A DNA stretch of 48,425 bases from Bacteroides sp. (GCA_022648295.1 JALCME010000028.1:1-48425), one strand, 5' to 3'; shown: positions 5,123-14,291, counted from the first letter of the stretch. Translations and numbers: made by a program. The notes: generated by a model not told the origin, from the sequence alone.

Positions 5123-5632
5123 ATGAAAAGGATTATACTTATCACAGGAGGAGCCCGTTCGGGCAAAAGCAGTCAGGCAGAAAAATTAGCGTTATCCCTC
5201 TCTCCTAATCCCGTATATTTAGCTACCGCCCGAATATGGGACGAAGAATTTCGACAACGGGTAATTCGCCATAAACAACAACGCGGACCGGAATGGACCA
5301 ATATTGAAGAAGATAAGCAACTCAGCCGACATCAACTTAGCGGACGTATAATACTAATAGACTGCGTAACATTATGGTGCACTAATTTCTTCTTTGATCT
5401 AAAAGCTGACATCCAACAGGCCTTATCCGCAATTCAGAGAGAATTTGATCTGTTTACAGAGCAAGATGCCACATTCATTTTCGTAACGAATGAAATAGGG
5501 ATGGGAGCTACTTCAGACAATGAAATACAACGGAAATTTACCGATATGCAGGGATGGATGAACCAATACATTGCCACACGAGCTGACGAAGTATGGTTTA
5601 TGGTATCCGGGATACCGTTAAGAATCAAATAA
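5123..5632 (+). CDS. cobU: Adenosylcobinamide kinase / adenosylcobinamide-phosphate guanylyltransferase
   Basis: This 169-residue cytosolic enzyme carries out two late steps of cobalamin synthesis: phosphorylation of adenosylcobinamide and transfer of GMP to give adenosylcobinamide-GDP. The P-loop GGARSGKSS is at residues 9-17. His50 in IRHKQQRGPEW corresponds to the guanylylated histidine of Salmonella CobU (His46). VTNEIGMGATSDN (about 128-140) is the family's conserved switch-like loop, and the length is near the family norm. It is the first gene of a plus-strand run with cobT, cobS and the phosphatase, and its product feeds CobS. Confidence 0.95.
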   Translation: MKRIILITGGARSGKSSQAEKLALSLSPNPVYLATARIWDEEFRQRVIRHKQQRGPEWTNIEEDKQLSRHQLSGRIILIDCVTLWCTNFFFDLKADIQQALSAIQREFDLFTEQDATFIFVTNEIGMGATSDNEIQRKFTDMQGWMNQYIATRADEVWFMVSGIPLRIK

Positions 5633-5682
5633 ATAAAGTATATTATCAATAGAATTAACGACACAATATTAAAGATTAGCTA

Positions 5683-6720
5683 ATGAAAACATTCAAGATT
5701 ACTCATCCGGACGAAAATATCCGTGAGGCTCTTATAAACAAGATAAACAATCTAACCAAACCAAAAGGCTCCTTAGGTACACTCGAAGAATTGGCACTAC
5801 AAATCGGATTAATACAACAAAGCCTCTCACCTACTTTGGAACATCCGCAAAATATTATATTTGCCGCAGATCATGGCATTGTGGAAGAAGGAGTCAGCTT
5901 ATCCCCTAAAGAAATAACCTGGCAACAAATAAGCAACTTTCTACATGGTGGTGCAGGAATCAACTTTCTATGCCGCCAACACAGTTTTACCCTGAAGATT
6001 GTGGATGCGGGAGTGGATTACGACTTACCATACGAAAAAGGTATTATCAATATGAAAGTCCGTAAAGGCACGCGGAACTACCTACACGAAGCAGCTATGA
6101 CTAATGAAGAATTGGAACTATGCATTGAACGGGGTGCAGAAATTGTCCGCCAATGCTACAATGAAGGGACCAATATCATTAGCTTCGGAGAAATGGGCAT
6201 TGGAAATACTTCATCTTCATCAGTATGGGGTAGTTATTTCACTGGCATCCCTTTAGAACAATGCGTGGGTGCTGGCAGTGGACTTGACAGTGCTGGTATC
6301 TGTCATAAATACAACATATTAAAACAAGCAATGGATAATTACAAAGGAGATGGGTCTCCCTTGGACATTATCCGTTATTTCGGCGGTTTGGAAATGGTTA
6401 TGGCCATTGGTGCCATGTTACAGGCAGCTGAACTAAAAATGATTATTCTCGTAGATGGATTCATCATGACAAGTTGTATGCTTGCCGCAAGCAAACTTTA
6501 TCCGGAAATAATGGCATATGCCATATTCGGACATTGCGGAGATGAAGCAGGACATAAACTGCTCCTCAACGCAATAGGAGCTAACCCTCTGTTACATTTA
6601 AAGTTACGTCTTGGAGAAGGGACGGGGGCTGTTTGTGCCTATCCGATTATTCAATCTGCCGTAAAGATGATTAACGAAATGGATACGTTCGTGCATGCTG
6701 CTATCACCAAATACTTTTAA
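5683..6720 (+). CDS. cobT: Nicotinate-nucleotide--dimethylbenzimidazole phosphoribosyltransferase
   Basis: This 345-residue enzyme makes alpha-ribazole phosphate (or an analogue with another lower-ligand base) from nicotinate mononucleotide. The family motif PKGSLGTLEELA is near residue 27, AADHGIVEEGVS near 65 and GEMGIGNTSSSS near 170. The catalytic glutamate is in KLRLGEGTGA (about residue 312, equivalent to Glu317 of the Salmonella enzyme). The length is typical. It lies 50 bp after cobU and 81 bp before cobS on the same strand. Its product is joined to adenosylcobinamide-GDP by CobS. Confidence 0.96.
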   Translation: MKTFKITHPDENIREALINKINNLTKPKGSLGTLEELALQIGLIQQSLSPTLEHPQNIIFAADHGIVEEGVSLSPKEITWQQISNFLHGGAGINFLCRQHSFTLKIVDAGVDYDLPYEKGIINMKVRKGTRNYLHEAAMTNEELELCIERGAEIVRQCYNEGTNIISFGEMGIGNTSSSSVWGSYFTGIPLEQCVGAGSGLDSAGICHKYNILKQAMDNYKGDGSPLDIIRYFGGLEMVMAIGAMLQAAELKMIILVDGFIMTSCMLAASKLYPEIMAYAIFGHCGDEAGHKLLLNAIGANPLLHLKLRLGEGTGAVCAYPIIQSAVKMINEMDTFVHAAITKYF

Positions 6721-6801
6721 TAGATCAGAAAACTTTGAAGATCAAACAAAAAAATGTAATTTTATCCATGATATTATAAAAAGCGCATTAAGCTATAACT
6801 A

Positions 6802-7569
6802 ATGAAAATTCTCGCAGCATTCATATTTTTCACACGGCTTCCCTTCTGGCGCATCAGCAAAGTACCGTCGGAGTATTTCAAGGGCATTGTTCCATATTGG
6901 TCGTTCACCGGGTGGTTAACAGGTGGTGTTATGACCGGAGTATTATGGCTAGCAGCCCAAATATTGCCAATTCACATTGCATGGATACTTGCTATGATAT
7001 CCCGTTTACTCCTTACAGGATGCTTGCACGAAGATGGACTGGCCGATTTCTTTGACGGAATGGGTGGCGGTAGTACTCGTGAGCGGACTCTTGCAATTAT
7101 GAAAGACTCACAAATAGGAAGTTACGGAGTCATCGGATTAATCGGATATTTCCTATTATTACTCATGTTGATGTGGGGATTACCTCTGAAATTAGTTTGC
7201 GTACTCGTAGTCAGCGGAGATAGCTGGAGCAAGTTCTGCGCTTCACAATTAATTAATTACCTGCCATACGCACGTAAAGAAGAGGAAAGCAAAGCTAAGG
7301 TGGTATATAAAAGCATGACGTGGAAAGAATTATCCACAGACTTTGTAGGTGGCATATTACCCCTTATATTACTCCTTCCTTTGAATTTATGGCCTGCCAC
7401 ACTGTTTCCTTTGCTAACCTTCATCGCGATTTACAAACTATTGAAGCGGCGCATACAAGGATACACGGGTGACTGCTGTGGAGCAACATTCTTACTATGC
7501 GAACTTTCATTTTATTTAGGTGCAGTCATCCTGCATTATGTCTATCTTCGATACGGAAATATTTTATAA
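6802..7569 (+). CDS. cobS: Adenosylcobinamide-GDP ribazoletransferase (cobalamin synthase)
   Basis: This 255-residue integral membrane protein joins adenosylcobinamide-GDP and alpha-ribazole phosphate. The signature DGLADFFDGMGGG (about residues 78-90) is the metal-binding motif of this CDP-alcohol phosphotransferase-like family, and GCLHEDG precedes it. Five to seven hydrophobic segments are spread along the chain, including ISRLLLTGCL, VIGLIGYFLLLLMLMWGL and ILPLILLLPLNLW. It ends 25 bp before the phosphatase start, so the two are probably co-translated from one mRNA. Confidence 0.95.
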   Translation: MKILAAFIFFTRLPFWRISKVPSEYFKGIVPYWSFTGWLTGGVMTGVLWLAAQILPIHIAWILAMISRLLLTGCLHEDGLADFFDGMGGGSTRERTLAIMKDSQIGSYGVIGLIGYFLLLLMLMWGLPLKLVCVLVVSGDSWSKFCASQLINYLPYARKEEESKAKVVYKSMTWKELSTDFVGGILPLILLLPLNLWPATLFPLLTFIAIYKLLKRRIQGYTGDCCGATFLLCELSFYLGAVILHYVYLRYGNIL

Positions 7570-7594
7570 TATATCAAAACAAACATTTACTATA

Positions 7595-8137
7595 ATGGAA
7601 ATCATTCTTATCAGACATACTTCTGTTGATGTACCTTTAGGGGTATGCTATGGTCAAACAGATGTTCCTTTACGGGAAACGTTCCAGGAAGAAGCTGCTG
7701 TTACTGCCATCAATTTAAAGAATTGCCAGAATAACGGCAGAGACTTTGACCATGTATATACCAGTCCCTTGAGCCGTTGCGTACGCCTAGCTTCATATTG
7801 CGGATACAGTGATGCAGAACGGGATGACCGGATTATGGAAATCAACTTCGGACAATGGGAAATGAAACGCTTCGAGCTTATCAATGATCCTAGATTACAA
7901 GACTGGTATAATGACTACTTACATGTAGAAGCTACAGGTGGGGAATCATTTTCGATGCAATATAAAAGAGTTTGTAATTTTTTAGATGAACTGAAGAGAA
8001 AGAGCTATAAACAAGTTGCAGTTTTTGCCCATGGAGGGGTACTTATTTGTGCTCAAATTTATGCAGGTCTTATTCAAATCAAAGAAGCCTTTTCTTCCCT
8101 TCCACCTTTTGGGGGAATTATTCGGATTACAATTTAA
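7595..8137 (+). CDS. cobC: Alpha-ribazole phosphatase, histidine phosphatase family
   Basis: This 180-residue enzyme of the phosphoglycerate mutase-like superfamily is expected to remove phosphate from alpha-ribazole 5'-phosphate or adenosylcobalamin phosphate. The catalytic RHT motif is at residues 7-9 (LIRHTSV), the second catalytic His in VFAHGG is residue 146, and YTSPLSRCVRLA matches the family's conserved arginine segment. I use the ATG at 7595. The frame stays open back to a GTG at 7520 inside cobS, but the canonical family begins with this (M)xIILIRHT. It is the last gene of the cobU-cobT-cobS run. Confidence 0.9.
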   Translation: MEIILIRHTSVDVPLGVCYGQTDVPLRETFQEEAAVTAINLKNCQNNGRDFDHVYTSPLSRCVRLASYCGYSDAERDDRIMEINFGQWEMKRFELINDPRLQDWYNDYLHVEATGGESFSMQYKRVCNFLDELKRKSYKQVAVFAHGGVLICAQIYAGLIQIKEAFSSLPPFGGIIRITI

Positions 8138-8169
8138 TTAAAATAGCAACAATTGAGCCATCTTTTTTA

Positions 8170-8177
8170 TAGATTTG
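8170..8177 (+). promoter_or_regulatory. -7 box for the Fpg-like gene
   Basis: TAGATTTG fits TAnnTTTG and lies about 50 bp upstream of the chosen start at 8226. No convincing -33 box was found at the right distance. Its position argues against a start at or before 8175. Confidence 0.45.
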
Positions 8178-8225
8178 CCAAACATATTACACCAATTATA
8201 TCATCAACTAATCTTAGAAAAAACA

Positions 8226-9062
8226 ATGATGGAATTACCTGAAACAATAGTGACAACAGCACAAATCAACGATACATTGACAGGCAAAAAGATAACGCAT
8301 GTATTTAATGCCACCAAGTTACACCGGTTTGCTTTTTTTCACGGAGATCCCAAAGAATATGAGAAAATACTAGCCGGTAAAATTATTAAATCGGCTACAG
8401 GATATGGCATGTTCATTGACTTGGTTCTTAATGATGAAACAATCATCAGCGTAGGGGAAGGAGCAAACATGAAATACAGAAAGCCGGGAGATAAAATACC
8501 CGGCAGTTACCAACTTTTAATAGGATTCGAAGATAACTCCTTTCTCGTATTCTCCATATCGTTATATGGTTTTATTGGAGTTTATCCCGATGGCGTTATT
8601 GACGAAATTTACCATAAACAAAACAAAGAGAATCTCTCACCTCTTCAGAAAACGTTCAGCATGGAATATTTCAGCACACTGATAGCGCAATGCTCCCCCA
8701 ATTTATCGGTCAAAGCATTACTTGCTACGGAACAACGCTTACCTGGCATAGGCAACGGTGTACTGCAAGATATTTTATTTAAGGCTAAAATGAATCCAAA
8801 GCGTAAAATATTGACACTAGACATTACAGAAAAAGAAAAGCTTTACCTAACGATAAAACAAACTTTACAGGAGATGGTCCTTAAAGGAGGACGGGATGTA
8901 CAAAATGACCTCTTTGGTAATCCGGGGAAATATCACACAATACTTTCCTCCAAGACATATAAAGAACCATGCCCTGTTTGCGGAAGTTGCATCAGAAAAG
9001 AAGCCTATATGGGAGGAACAGTCTATTATTGCCCCACATGTCAACCACTCCCCAATAAATGA
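8226..9062 (+). CDS. Fpg/Nei-family DNA glycosylase-like protein lacking the N-terminal proline
   Basis: This protein has 278 residues from the ATG at 8226 (or 277 from the next ATG at 8229). It contains the three parts of formamidopyrimidine-DNA glycosylases: an N-terminal beta-sandwich beginning (M)MELPETI, a helix-two-turn-helix domain with LLATEQRLPGIGNGVLQDIL (about residues 176-195), and a C-terminal zinc finger with CPVCG and CPTC. Classical Fpg and Nei start PELPE, where Pro1 attacks the lesion and Glu2 assists. Here the Pro position is Met and the Glu is kept. I recall related Bacteroidetes and Firmicutes proteins with an MIELPE start. It probably binds DNA, but classical bifunctional lyase chemistry is doubtful. 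It separates the two arms of the cobalamin cluster. Confidence 0.85.
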   Translation: MMELPETIVTTAQINDTLTGKKITHVFNATKLHRFAFFHGDPKEYEKILAGKIIKSATGYGMFIDLVLNDETIISVGEGANMKYRKPGDKIPGSYQLLIGFEDNSFLVFSISLYGFIGVYPDGVIDEIYHKQNKENLSPLQKTFSMEYFSTLIAQCSPNLSVKALLATEQRLPGIGNGVLQDILFKAKMNPKRKILTLDITEKEKLYLTIKQTLQEMVLKGGRDVQNDLFGNPGKYHTILSSKTYKEPCPVCGSCIRKEAYMGGTVYYCPTCQPLPNK

Positions 9063-9063
9063 A

Positions 9064-10035
9064 CTAAACAAGCAAAGACATCACAGTAGCAGTCAGGACA
9101 ACTATTATCAGCATAATTATTTCTGCCCGACGATTAATGCGTACGGCTAGCTGCATATCCATCGTAGTTAGAAGGCGGTCATTCTCACCGATATAAGGTT
9201 TCCAAACCTCTTCACCAAAATAAAAATGAGGCCCTCCGAAACGACAGTTAAGAATGCCCGCCAATGCAGCTTCGGGATAACCGGAATTGGGACTGGCATG
9301 TTGTTTACCATATTTTCCGACAAAAGTCAATAACCTGAGAAAGTCGGAATGACGGGACACAATCATCAAGAAAGTCGTAAGACGAGCCGGAATATAATTA
9401 GCAACATCATCCATACGGGCAGCAAAATGCCCGAATTCACGATAACGCTCATTACGATAACCAATCATTGAGTCAAGCGTATTTATCATTTTATAGGCCA
9501 GCATACCAGGCACTCCTAATACCATATACCAGAACAACGGTGCTATGACTCCGTCACTCAAATTTTCAGCCAAGGTCTCCAATGCCGCGGTACGCACTTC
9601 TTGAGCAGAAAGGGATGAGGTATCACGTCCCACAATACGGGCCACTTGTTTCCGACCTTCCTCCAAAGAGCGGTCTACGACTTCAAATACCATCCGTACC
9701 TCTTTAACTAGCATTGTTCCGGCCAGACAATAAAATATTGCTAATATCTGAAAGCTTAAAAGCACTCCGAGAGAAAAAGATGCAGCCCATCTGAGTAATA
9801 AATCTGACAAGATATAAACAACACCAACCAGTAAAACAGAGATAACCATACCCTTTACAATTTTTCCTCCCCCTTTATTAAACCGATGTTCCATGAAAGA
9901 AATCACCTTACCAAAGCCAACAACAGGATGAGGTAACCAAGACGGATCACCTAACCAAAGATCAAGTATCCAAGCTGTTAGTAAAGGCAAACTAAGGTTG
10001 AATGCAACCCCTAGTAAAATCAAAACACTTTCCAT
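9064..10035 (-). CDS. cbiB: Adenosylcobinamide-phosphate synthase, membrane protein
   Basis: This 323-residue integral membrane enzyme links adenosylcobyric acid to (R)-1-amino-2-propanol phosphate. The family motif LDLWLGDPSWLPHPVVGFGK lies at about residues 24-43, ENLSDGVIAPLFWY at about 155-168 and NTLDSMIGYRNERY at about 185-198, all hallmarks of CbiB/CobD. Hydrophobic helices occur at both ends. It is the last of three minus-strand genes (cbiP, cobD, cbiB), 12 bp after cobD. Its stop is 1 bp from the convergent Fpg-like gene's stop. Confidence 0.95.
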   Translation of the reverse strand: MESVLILLGVAFNLSLPLLTAWILDLWLGDPSWLPHPVVGFGKVISFMEHRFNKGGGKIVKGMVISVLLVGVVYILSDLLLRWAASFSLGVLLSFQILAIFYCLAGTMLVKEVRMVFEVVDRSLEEGRKQVARIVGRDTSSLSAQEVRTAALETLAENLSDGVIAPLFWYMVLGVPGMLAYKMINTLDSMIGYRNERYREFGHFAARMDDVANYIPARLTTFLMIVSRHSDFLRLLTFVGKYGKQHASPNSGYPEAALAGILNCRFGGPHFYFGEEVWKPYIGENDRLLTTMDMQLAVRINRRAEIIMLIIVVLTATVMSLLV

Positions 10036-10047
10036 TATTCAACATCC

Positions 10048-11094
10048 TTAATATTCAGAAAACCATTGTGCTATTGCTGTAAGCAATCGATTATTTTCTC
10101 CAGGGGTTTGTGTAGCTATACGGAAAAAATGTTCATCCAAACCTTCAAAATTAGAGGCATCACGAATCAATATGCCATGCTTTCTCACCAGATAGTCTTT
10201 CAAAGCTGAGACTTTTCCCACACGCAAACGTACCAGCATAAAATGAGTACGAGTATCCCAGACCTCCAGTCCTCCCAACTGTTTTAATGCAGCGCTCAAG
10301 CGTTTTGCCTCTTCCAAATAGGCAGGCAGATCCAATGACGTTGATAATTCATGTTCCGACAAATAAAGTCCCGCCTCAATGGCAATACTATTCACCGACC
10401 AAGGCATGCGATGAGTGCGTAGTCGATCAATCAATCCCTCACATCCGGTAACATATCCTAAACGCAATCCGGGTAACGCATAACGCTTTGTCATGGAGTG
10501 TAACAGTAAAACATTGGGATATCCGGCAGCTTCTTCAGGAGTGAATAAGGATTCCAGTGTAAAGTATTCATAAGACTGGTCTATCACAAAACAAACCTCA
10601 GGATGTGCAAGAATCAGAAATGTAATCGCCTGTTTATCATGCACTTCTCCTGTCGGATTATTGGGATTACAAAGCCACAACATACGAATATCATCCCCAA
10701 AGGACAATTGATAAATGGAAGTCACCCGATGACCGTGCATACTACAAGCATCGAAATATTCGCTGAACGTGGGTTGCAGAATTGCCGTATTTGTCCCTCT
10801 GAAAGTCTGTGCAATCAAATAGATAGCCTCCGTAGCTCCATTGGTTACCATCACCGATCGTGCGGGTAAATGATATTTTAACGCCAGTCGCGCTTCAAGA
10901 GTGAAAGGCTCCGGTTCCGGATAACAAGTCAGCAAGTTACTGCATTTACAACTCGTTGCATCAGTCGGTACCAAGCATTGGCACAAGTGCTTCTGCAAAG
11001 CAGATAAGTCCACTCTATTGAAAACATTCGAACTGAAATTAGCTATTATCGGTTGGGAATATTTATAAGAATCGTCTCCATGTCCTTCAATCAT
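10048..11094 (-). CDS. cobD: L-threonine-O-3-phosphate decarboxylase (PLP enzyme)
   Basis: This 348-residue fold-type I aminotransferase homologue should decarboxylate L-threonine phosphate to (R)-1-amino-2-propanol phosphate, the substrate of CbiB. Visible motifs are VTNGATEAIYLIAQ (phosphate-binding turn), LCNPNNPTGEVH, the PLP lysine Lys203 in HSMTKRYALPGLRLGY, and ATQTPGENNRLL near the end. Context decides between this and histidinol-phosphate aminotransferase: it overlaps cbiP by 8 bp and is followed by cbiB. An unusual Cys-containing insertion CQCLVPTDATSCKCSNLL occurs near residues 38-55. Confidence 0.9.
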   Translation of the reverse strand: MIEGHGDDSYKYSQPIIANFSSNVFNRVDLSALQKHLCQCLVPTDATSCKCSNLLTCYPEPEPFTLEARLALKYHLPARSVMVTNGATEAIYLIAQTFRGTNTAILQPTFSEYFDACSMHGHRVTSIYQLSFGDDIRMLWLCNPNNPTGEVHDKQAITFLILAHPEVCFVIDQSYEYFTLESLFTPEEAAGYPNVLLLHSMTKRYALPGLRLGYVTGCEGLIDRLRTHRMPWSVNSIAIEAGLYLSEHELSTSLDLPAYLEEAKRLSAALKQLGGLEVWDTRTHFMLVRLRVGKVSALKDYLVRKHGILIRDASNFEGLDEHFFRIATQTPGENNRLLTAIAQWFSEY

Positions 11095-12589
11095 GATCAG
11101 TCAATATTTTATAAATAAGTTCCATATTCACGTGATTGCGCACATGATCTGCCAACTTATTGTACTGTTCTTCCTTAAACTCACGATAATCAAATGCCGG
11201 AGCCTCAACCAACTTATCCATAAAAGGTTCCAGCAAAAAATCAATAAAAGATGGATTATCCAGAATACCATGTATATAGGTCCCCAAACAAGTGTGGTCC
11301 ACAAAATAACCATCCTCGCTCCCATCTTCCAGAATATTTAAAGGAGAAGCAGAGACTCCTTCCACAGGTGAAGTTCTTCCCATATGAATCTCATATCCCG
11401 TACAGGAAGTATCCACTGTACCTGTGACAAAACAGAACTTCACTTGACGGCTCACCTTCTTTCCGGTCATATAAGTAGTCACAGGCAACAATCCTAGACC
11501 AGGAAGACGCTCAATCTCTCCTTCTACATGATCCGGATCACAAATTTCTTGTCCCATAAGCTGGTAACCGCCACAAATACCCATGACAGCGGTTCCTTCA
11601 CAATGGGCACAGAGAATGGCCTGAGCTACCCCATTACGACGCAATTCATATAAATCGGAAAGCGTACTCTTTGAACCAGGTAGTAAAATTATATCCGCTT
11701 TTGCCAACTCATCCGTATTATTCGTATAAAATAAGTGTACCCGGGGATCACGCTCCAGCACATCAAAATCAGTAAAATTGCTCAGATGGCGCAGCAGTAC
11801 TACAGCCACATTAACCTTACCACGTTCCGCCTGTATGGATTTACCAGATAAAGCAACCGAGTCTTCTTCTTCAATATAAATATCTTTATAATAAGGTACT
11901 ACTCCCACTACGGGAATGCCGCAAAGATTTTCCAGCATTTTAATGCCCGGTTCAAACAACCTGATGTCACCTCTAAACTTATTAATGAGTATTCCTTTCA
12001 CCAGTTTCCTTTCTTCGGGAGAAAGTAACATAATAGAACCGTAGACACTAGCAAACACACCACCACGATCAATATCAGCAACCAATATGACATCGGCATT
12101 GGCATGCATAGCCATAGGAAGATTCACCAGATCACAATCACGCAGATTAATCTCCGAAATGCTACCTGCACCTTCCATCACAATAGGGTTATAACATACA
12201 GCCAGTCGATCATAAGCAGCACAGACTTCTCCTCGAAGCCCTTCACGACCTTCACGGTTAAAGTAGTCGTAGGCATCGCGATTACCTATTGGCTTACCGT
12301 TAAGTACCACCTGCGAAATACAATCAGACGATGGCTTCAACAAAAGGGGATTCATATCCGTATGACAAGGCACTCCCGCTGCCTCTGCTTGCACAGCCTG
12401 AGCCCGGCCGATCTCCAATCCCTCTGGTGTAGCATACGAATTCAGAGCCATATTCTGTGCCTTAAACGGTGAAGGGGAATATCCATCTTGCTTAAAGATG
12501 CGGCAAAAAGCAGTAGCAATAACACTTTTACCGACATCGCTTCCTGTACCGGCAAACATAACAGGATGTAATTGAAGAATACTTTTCAT
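11087..12589 (-). CDS. cbiP: Cobyric acid synthase (glutamine-hydrolysing)
   Basis: This 500-residue enzyme amidates four side chains of adenosylcobyrinic a,c-diamide. The N-terminal ATP-binding domain starts with GTGSDVGKS (residues 14-22) and contains QAQNMALNSY-like KAQNMALNSYATPEG and MEGAGSISEINL. The C-terminal class I glutamine amidotransferase-like domain has the nucleophile Cys339 in MGICGGYQLMG and a His in GTYIHGILDN. The length is typical for CobQ/CbiP. It is the promoter-proximal gene of the minus-strand arm, overlapping cobD by 8 bp. It corresponds to cobQ in aerobic-pathway naming. Confidence 0.95.
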   Translation of the reverse strand: MKSILQLHPVMFAGTGSDVGKSVIATAFCRIFKQDGYSPSPFKAQNMALNSYATPEGLEIGRAQAVQAEAAGVPCHTDMNPLLLKPSSDCISQVVLNGKPIGNRDAYDYFNREGREGLRGEVCAAYDRLAVCYNPIVMEGAGSISEINLRDCDLVNLPMAMHANADVILVADIDRGGVFASVYGSIMLLSPEERKLVKGILINKFRGDIRLFEPGIKMLENLCGIPVVGVVPYYKDIYIEEEDSVALSGKSIQAERGKVNVAVVLLRHLSNFTDFDVLERDPRVHLFYTNNTDELAKADIILLPGSKSTLSDLYELRRNGVAQAILCAHCEGTAVMGICGGYQLMGQEICDPDHVEGEIERLPGLGLLPVTTYMTGKKVSRQVKFCFVTGTVDTSCTGYEIHMGRTSPVEGVSASPLNILEDGSEDGYFVDHTCLGTYIHGILDNPSFIDFLLEPFMDKLVEAPAFDYREFKEEQYNKLADHVRNHVNMELIYKILTDHD

Positions 12590-12608
12590 TTATTTCATCA
12601 TTGAGCTG

Positions 12609-12616
12609 CAAAGGTA
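12609..12616 (-). promoter_or_regulatory. -7 box of the cbiP-cobD-cbiB operon
   Basis: The complement reads TACCTTTG (TAnnTTTG), giving a leader of only about 15 nt before the cbiP ATG. The -33 position is weak. A leader this short leaves no room for a cobalamin riboswitch. Confidence 0.5.
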
Positions 12617-12783
12617 ATAAAAGAGGAGGCATCCCGGAAAATACACAGATGAAAGTTTAACTGAAAAACAAATGAGGTAAGAAAGAGTCCGATTTGCAAT
12701 CTTCGAAAAATGCAAGTGCCTACTTGTTGAGAAAAGGAGCAGATTTATTCCTGTTAAAGATAGCATATATGCGTCAAAACTCT

Positions 12784-12791
12784 TACCTTAG
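12784..12791 (+). promoter_or_regulatory. Probable -7 box of the APH-RapZ gene
   Basis: TACCTTAG is one base off TAnnTTTG and lies 22 bp before the ATG at 12814. It supports that start rather than an upstream TTG at 12694 in the same frame. No clear -33 box was seen. Confidence 0.4.
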
Positions 12792-12813
12792 CTGCCTAAA
12801 TAAATTGAATAAC

Positions 12814-14244
12814 ATGATTACCGAAGCTCTAAAAAATTTATATATACAGCAGACCGGGAACACACCGGAAAGTATTGAAGAACTTCCTTCATCCGGTTCC
12901 AACCGACGCTATTTCCGGCTGACAGGTTTACCTACCTTGATTGGAGTTAGTGGTACTTCCCTTGAAGAAAACCGTGCATTTATATATATGGATGCACATT
13001 TCCGCGAAAAAGGATTACCAGTCCCCCAAGTAGTGGCCCAAAGTGAAGACAGTGCTTTTTATCTACAAGAAGATTTAGGGAATACCCTACTCTTTGATGC
13101 CATTGAGAAGGGACGTAAGAGCAGTGTCTTTGATGAAGAAGAAAAATTATTATTGCGTAAAACCATCCAGTTACTCCCCTCCATACAGTTTGCAGGAGCA
13201 GATGGGATGGATTTTTCTTATTGTTATCCGCAAGCAGAATTTAATAGCCGTTCCATTCTCTGGGATTTAAACTATTTCAAATATTGTTTTCTAAAGGCTA
13301 CAGGAATGGAGTTTCAGGAAGATCGTCTGGAAGATGATTTCCAAAAGATGTCGGATGTCTTACTACGTAGCTCTTCAGCTACATTCATGTATCGTGATTT
13401 TCAGTCACGAAACGTTATGATTAAGGATGGAGAACCCTGGCTTATTGACTTTCAAGGCGGACGAAAAGGTCCGGTATATTACGATGTAGCCTCATTCCTC
13501 TGGCAAGCGAAAGCCAATTATCCGGAAAGTTTACGCAAAGAACTTCTACAAACATACATCGATTCCTTACGCAAATACCAACCGGTGGACGAAGCCTATT
13601 TTTATGCTCAATTGCGTCATTTCGTACTATTCCGTACCATGCAGGTATTGGGAGCATACGGTTTTCGTGGCTACTTTGAAAAGAAACCTCATTTCATTCA
13701 GAGCGTACCATTTGCCATTGAAAACCTTCGCCAACTGTTAGAAGAACCATATCCTGAATATCCATACCTTTGTCAGGTACTCAGGGAACTTACCGAACTG
13801 AAACAGTTTACAGACGATTTGCAAAAACGACGCCTAACGGTAAAAATCACCAGTTTTGCCTACAAGAAAGGCATTCCCGATGATCCATCAGGTAATGGCG
13901 GAGGCTTTGTATTCGATTGCCGTGCCGTAAATAATCCAGGTAAATATGAACGTTACAAGCCATTTACCGGACTGGATGAACCGGTAATTCGGTTCTTGGA
14001 AGACGATGGAGAAATTATCACCTTTCTGGAGCACGTATATGCGCTGGTAGATGCTTCTGTCAAACGATACATGGAACGTGGATTTACCAACCTTACGATC
14101 TGTTTTGGATGCACCGGTGGGCAACACCGTTCGGTCTATTGTGCACAACACTTAGCTGAACACCTAAATAAGCAATACGGTGTACGGGTTAACTTAATGC
14201 ACCGTGAACAAAACATCGAACAGACATTCAAGGCTAAGAGCTAA
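12814..14244 (+). CDS. APH-type sugar kinase fused to a RapZ C-terminal domain
   Basis: This 476-residue two-domain protein has residues about 20-330 as an aminoglycoside-phosphotransferase-like kinase domain. Its catalytic loop MYRDFQSRNVMI contains Asp195 and the metal-binding segment IDFQGG contains Asp212. This resembles AmgK, the N-acetylmuramate/N-acetylglucosamine anomeric kinase. Residues about 342-473 match the RapZ C-terminal domain: SFAYKKGIPDDPSGNGGGFV, FDCRAVNNPGKY, then GCTGGQHRSVYCAQHLAE. In Escherichia coli this domain senses glucosamine-6-phosphate and binds small RNAs. A MurU-like nucleotidyltransferase follows 47 bp later, which supports peptidoglycan-sugar recycling. I believe this fusion is widespread in Bacteroidetes. 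The start at 12814 follows a -7 box. Confidence 0.88.
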   Translation: MITEALKNLYIQQTGNTPESIEELPSSGSNRRYFRLTGLPTLIGVSGTSLEENRAFIYMDAHFREKGLPVPQVVAQSEDSAFYLQEDLGNTLLFDAIEKGRKSSVFDEEEKLLLRKTIQLLPSIQFAGADGMDFSYCYPQAEFNSRSILWDLNYFKYCFLKATGMEFQEDRLEDDFQKMSDVLLRSSSATFMYRDFQSRNVMIKDGEPWLIDFQGGRKGPVYYDVASFLWQAKANYPESLRKELLQTYIDSLRKYQPVDEAYFYAQLRHFVLFRTMQVLGAYGFRGYFEKKPHFIQSVPFAIENLRQLLEEPYPEYPYLCQVLRELTELKQFTDDLQKRRLTVKITSFAYKKGIPDDPSGNGGGFVFDCRAVNNPGKYERYKPFTGLDEPVIRFLEDDGEIITFLEHVYALVDASVKRYMERGFTNLTICFGCTGGQHRSVYCAQHLAEHLNKQYGVRVNLMHREQNIEQTFKAKS

Positions 14245-14291
14245 GTCCGTTAATTAAGATGTCCCTTCACTCTAAATAAAAAAGAAAATCA

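Noticed and set aside
8175..8225. N-terminal extension of the Fpg-like protein from a TTG at 8175
   Set aside because: The codon overlaps the -7 box at 8170-8177, and family members start at the MELPE segment.
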